A stretch of 64,000 nucleotides of DNA. Origin: Deltaproteobacteria bacterium. GTDB lineage: Bacteria; Desulfobacterota; Desulfarculia; Adiutricales; Adiutricaceae. Shown here piece after piece: positions 62,515 through 64,000 of this stretch; positions within the stretch are counted from its first letter, which is position 1, and every line of letters starts with the position of its first letter. The notes beneath the pieces were generated by a model. The model made no database searches. It worked only from the letters and a program-made list of their open reading frames with translations, and was not told the DNA's origin. Made by a program: the position numbers and the translations under genes. The stretch lies in NCBI GenBank assembly GCA_031276865.1, contig JAISMF010000040.1:1-64000 (forward strand), written 5' to 3'.

Positions 62515-64000
62515 TCAGCCCAACCTGCGGCAACCCGGGCCCTCCAGGACGCTTTTCCCTCCGCTTCGGGGGATCACCTTGATTTGAGTTCCAATACGAT
62601 CGGTAAGGGCTCCCACGTGGGATATCAGGCCGATGGTCTTCCCCTCCACCCGGGGGAGTTCGGCTAGGGTGCTGACGGCGATATCCAGGGCCTCCTCGTC
62701 CAGGCTTCCGAAACCCTCGTCTAGGAAAAGCGAGTCCATCTGCACGTTTTCGCTGGAGAGAAAAGAGAGACCAAGAGCGAGAGAAAGAGAGACGATAAAA
62801 CTTTCTCCTCCGGAGAGGGTGCTGGTGGGGCGTTTCAGACCGCCTTGAAAATTATCCACGACGTTAAATTCGAGGGGATGGTCATGATCCTGGCACAAAA
62901 GATAACGACCGGACATTTTCCTGAGTTGAATATTGGCCTGCCGCACCAGGAGGTCGAAGGCCAGGCTCTGGGCGAAACTCCTGAACTTCTCGCCGTCGGA
63001 GGATCCGATACGCTTGTTCAGGGCCTCGTAACGCTGATACACCGACTCCTGCGCCCTCACCTTCACTATCTTCTCGCTTTGACTGACTTTCAGCTTTTCA
63101 TTGTCTTGAAGCCTCTGCTTAAGGGAACCGATGTTCTCCTGGAGGGTTTTCTGCCGCTCCTGGAGCTCGCTCAACTCCTCTTCCAAAGTTGAAAGCGGCA
63201 GCTGAGTCAAGTTTTTATCTTTTTCCAACGCGAGATCTTTGGATTTCTGAAACAAAAGAGATTCGATTTTGGTCTTCCTTTCGGAAAACTTGCTTTTTTT
63301 ATCCTGAAGCTCCCGACGCCTCTCTTCGCTCAACCTCGCCTCTAAAAAGACGGTTTCATCGGTAAATCCCTTCTTGTTCAGAGTCGAACTGAAAGATTTT
63401 TCCTTCTCGAGGAGTTCCGTTTCGGTTTCCAATGTTATGCGACCCAATTCAGAAGCCTGAGCTTCCAGAGCCTTCAGGTAGGAGGTTGAATCGGTGAATT
63501 GTTTTTGAAAATTTGATTTATTCCGCATCGCTCTTTCAATTTCAATTCTTATCCCATTCTCCTCCTGATCGGGTATTTTGTCTCCAAAAATGGCTCGTCT
63601 TGCCGCTAAAATATCGGCATTTTCAGTATTCAGACGAGTAATTTCTCGTACCGCTTCATTGATTTTTTCAATATTGTCTTTAATCACCTTTTCAGTTTCC
63701 CGAATCCTGGCCTCAGCATCGCCTATATCTTTTTCAAGCGCCAAGCGCTCTGATGTTAAATTTTGAAAAGTTTTCATCCGCTGCTCGAGTTCGGAAAAAA
63801 TACGATCAACGGACAAATCTCCGTCTAATTTATGGCCGAAGAGCGAAAAAGATTGATTAACGGCTGTTTTCAGATATTCTAAAGCGGTCTCCGTCTCAGT
63901 CAAGTCATTTCGCGACTGTTCAATATAACCGTCAATCTTTTCAATCTCCTCTTTTACTTTTGACAACTTTTCGGCAAGAATTTTACCCTCCTCATAAGTA
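62515..64000 (-). CDS. sbcC: SbcC/Rad50-like nuclease ATPase subunit, C-terminal part (continues past the window)
   Basis: About 495 residues are visible; the frame stays open to the right edge (TYEEGKILAEKLSKVKEEIE), so the N-terminal P-loop lies outside. The visible part is a long coiled coil (to about residue 330 of this segment) followed by the C-terminal ATPase half. It shows ABC signature TLSGGESFIVSLSLALG, Walker B DSLFLDEGFGSLDEE, and H-loop GLISHVGAL. With SbcD it would cut hairpins and blocked DNA ends. The zinc-hook CxxC is not in the visible part. sbcD would be expected further along on the minus strand. Confidence 0.9.
   Translation of the reverse strand, partial: TYEEGKILAEKLSKVKEEIEKIDGYIEQSRNDLTETETALEYLKTAVNQSFSLFGHKLDGDLSVDRIFSELEQRMKTFQNLTSERLALEKDIGDAEARIRETEKVIKDNIEKINEAVREITRLNTENADILAARRAIFGDKIPDQEENGIRIEIERAMRNKSNFQKQFTDSTSYLKALEAQASELGRITLETETELLEKEKSFSSTLNKKGFTDETVFLEARLSEERRRELQDKKSKFSERKTKIESLLFQKSKDLALEKDKNLTQLPLSTLEEELSELQERQKTLQENIGSLKQRLQDNEKLKVSQSEKIVKVRAQESVYQRYEALNKRIGSSDGEKFRSFAQSLAFDLLVRQANIQLRKMSGRYLLCQDHDHPLEFNVVDNFQGGLKRPTSTLSGGESFIVSLSLALGLSFLSSENVQMDSLFLDEGFGSLDEEALDIAVSTLAELPRVEGKTIGLISHVGALTDRIGTQIKVIPRSGGKSVLEGPGCRRLG

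Overview
The window looks like a Gram-negative anaerobe of the Desulfobacterota (former Deltaproteobacteria) type. This is inferred from an outer-membrane TamA/TamB pair, a sigma-54 activator facing an acyl-CoA/acyl-phosphate fermentation operon, acetate and butyrate kinases, a bactofilin, and an amphi-Trp plus PhoU-like/kinase pair. Coding density is low: several gene-free stretches of 1 to 2.7 kb and at least six broken genes suggest an eroding, possibly host-associated genome. No rRNA, tRNA or CRISPR array was recognised.

Layout. 1-4.4 kb: AT-rich accessory block with an ATPase/nuclease pseudogene and an alpha/beta hydrolase. 4.5-14.2 kb: minus-strand catabolic operon (alcohol dehydrogenase, butyrate kinase, CoA-acylating aldehyde dehydrogenase, phosphate butyryltransferase, MFS transporter), preceded by a good sigma-54 promoter and divergent from its likely activator. 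14.2-18 kb: GC-rich and nearly gene-free, apart from a small lysine-rich protein. 18-25 kb: tamA-tamB with a broken lysine-rich gene between them. 25-29 kb: two accessory ATPase genes, one truncated and one frameshifted. 30.4-35.9 kb: ilvA, guaA, and pyrG with unusual insertions. 36.3-41 kb: AT-rich island with orphan ORFs, an AbiEii-like toxin and the 3' end of a group II intron. 41-52 kb: bactofilin, zinc-ribbon protein, Sua5-like protein, DedA, ileS, dnaX, an acidic ORF overlapping dnaX, ybaB and a PHP-like protein. 52-57 kb: Fic remnant, amphi-Trp protein, PhoU-like/kinase fusion, lipoprotein, ackA. 57.9-64 kb: SWIM zinc-finger/HTH protein, a 2.7-kb gene-free stretch, and sbcC running off the end.

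The most interesting signal is a family of six 91-93 bp elements with terminal inverted repeats (TATTACC...GGTAATA), in two subfamilies. They occur only around the AT-rich accessory blocks. Each of three blocks is bracketed by one copy of each subfamily in the same orientation. One copy supplies the stop codons of two convergent genes and coincides with loss of a nuclease domain. The second theme is frame breakage at homopolymer runs: a PF09820-type ATPase, an unknown gene at 36.4 kb, a lysine-rich gene, and an A11 tract in dnaX that has the layout of a recoding site.
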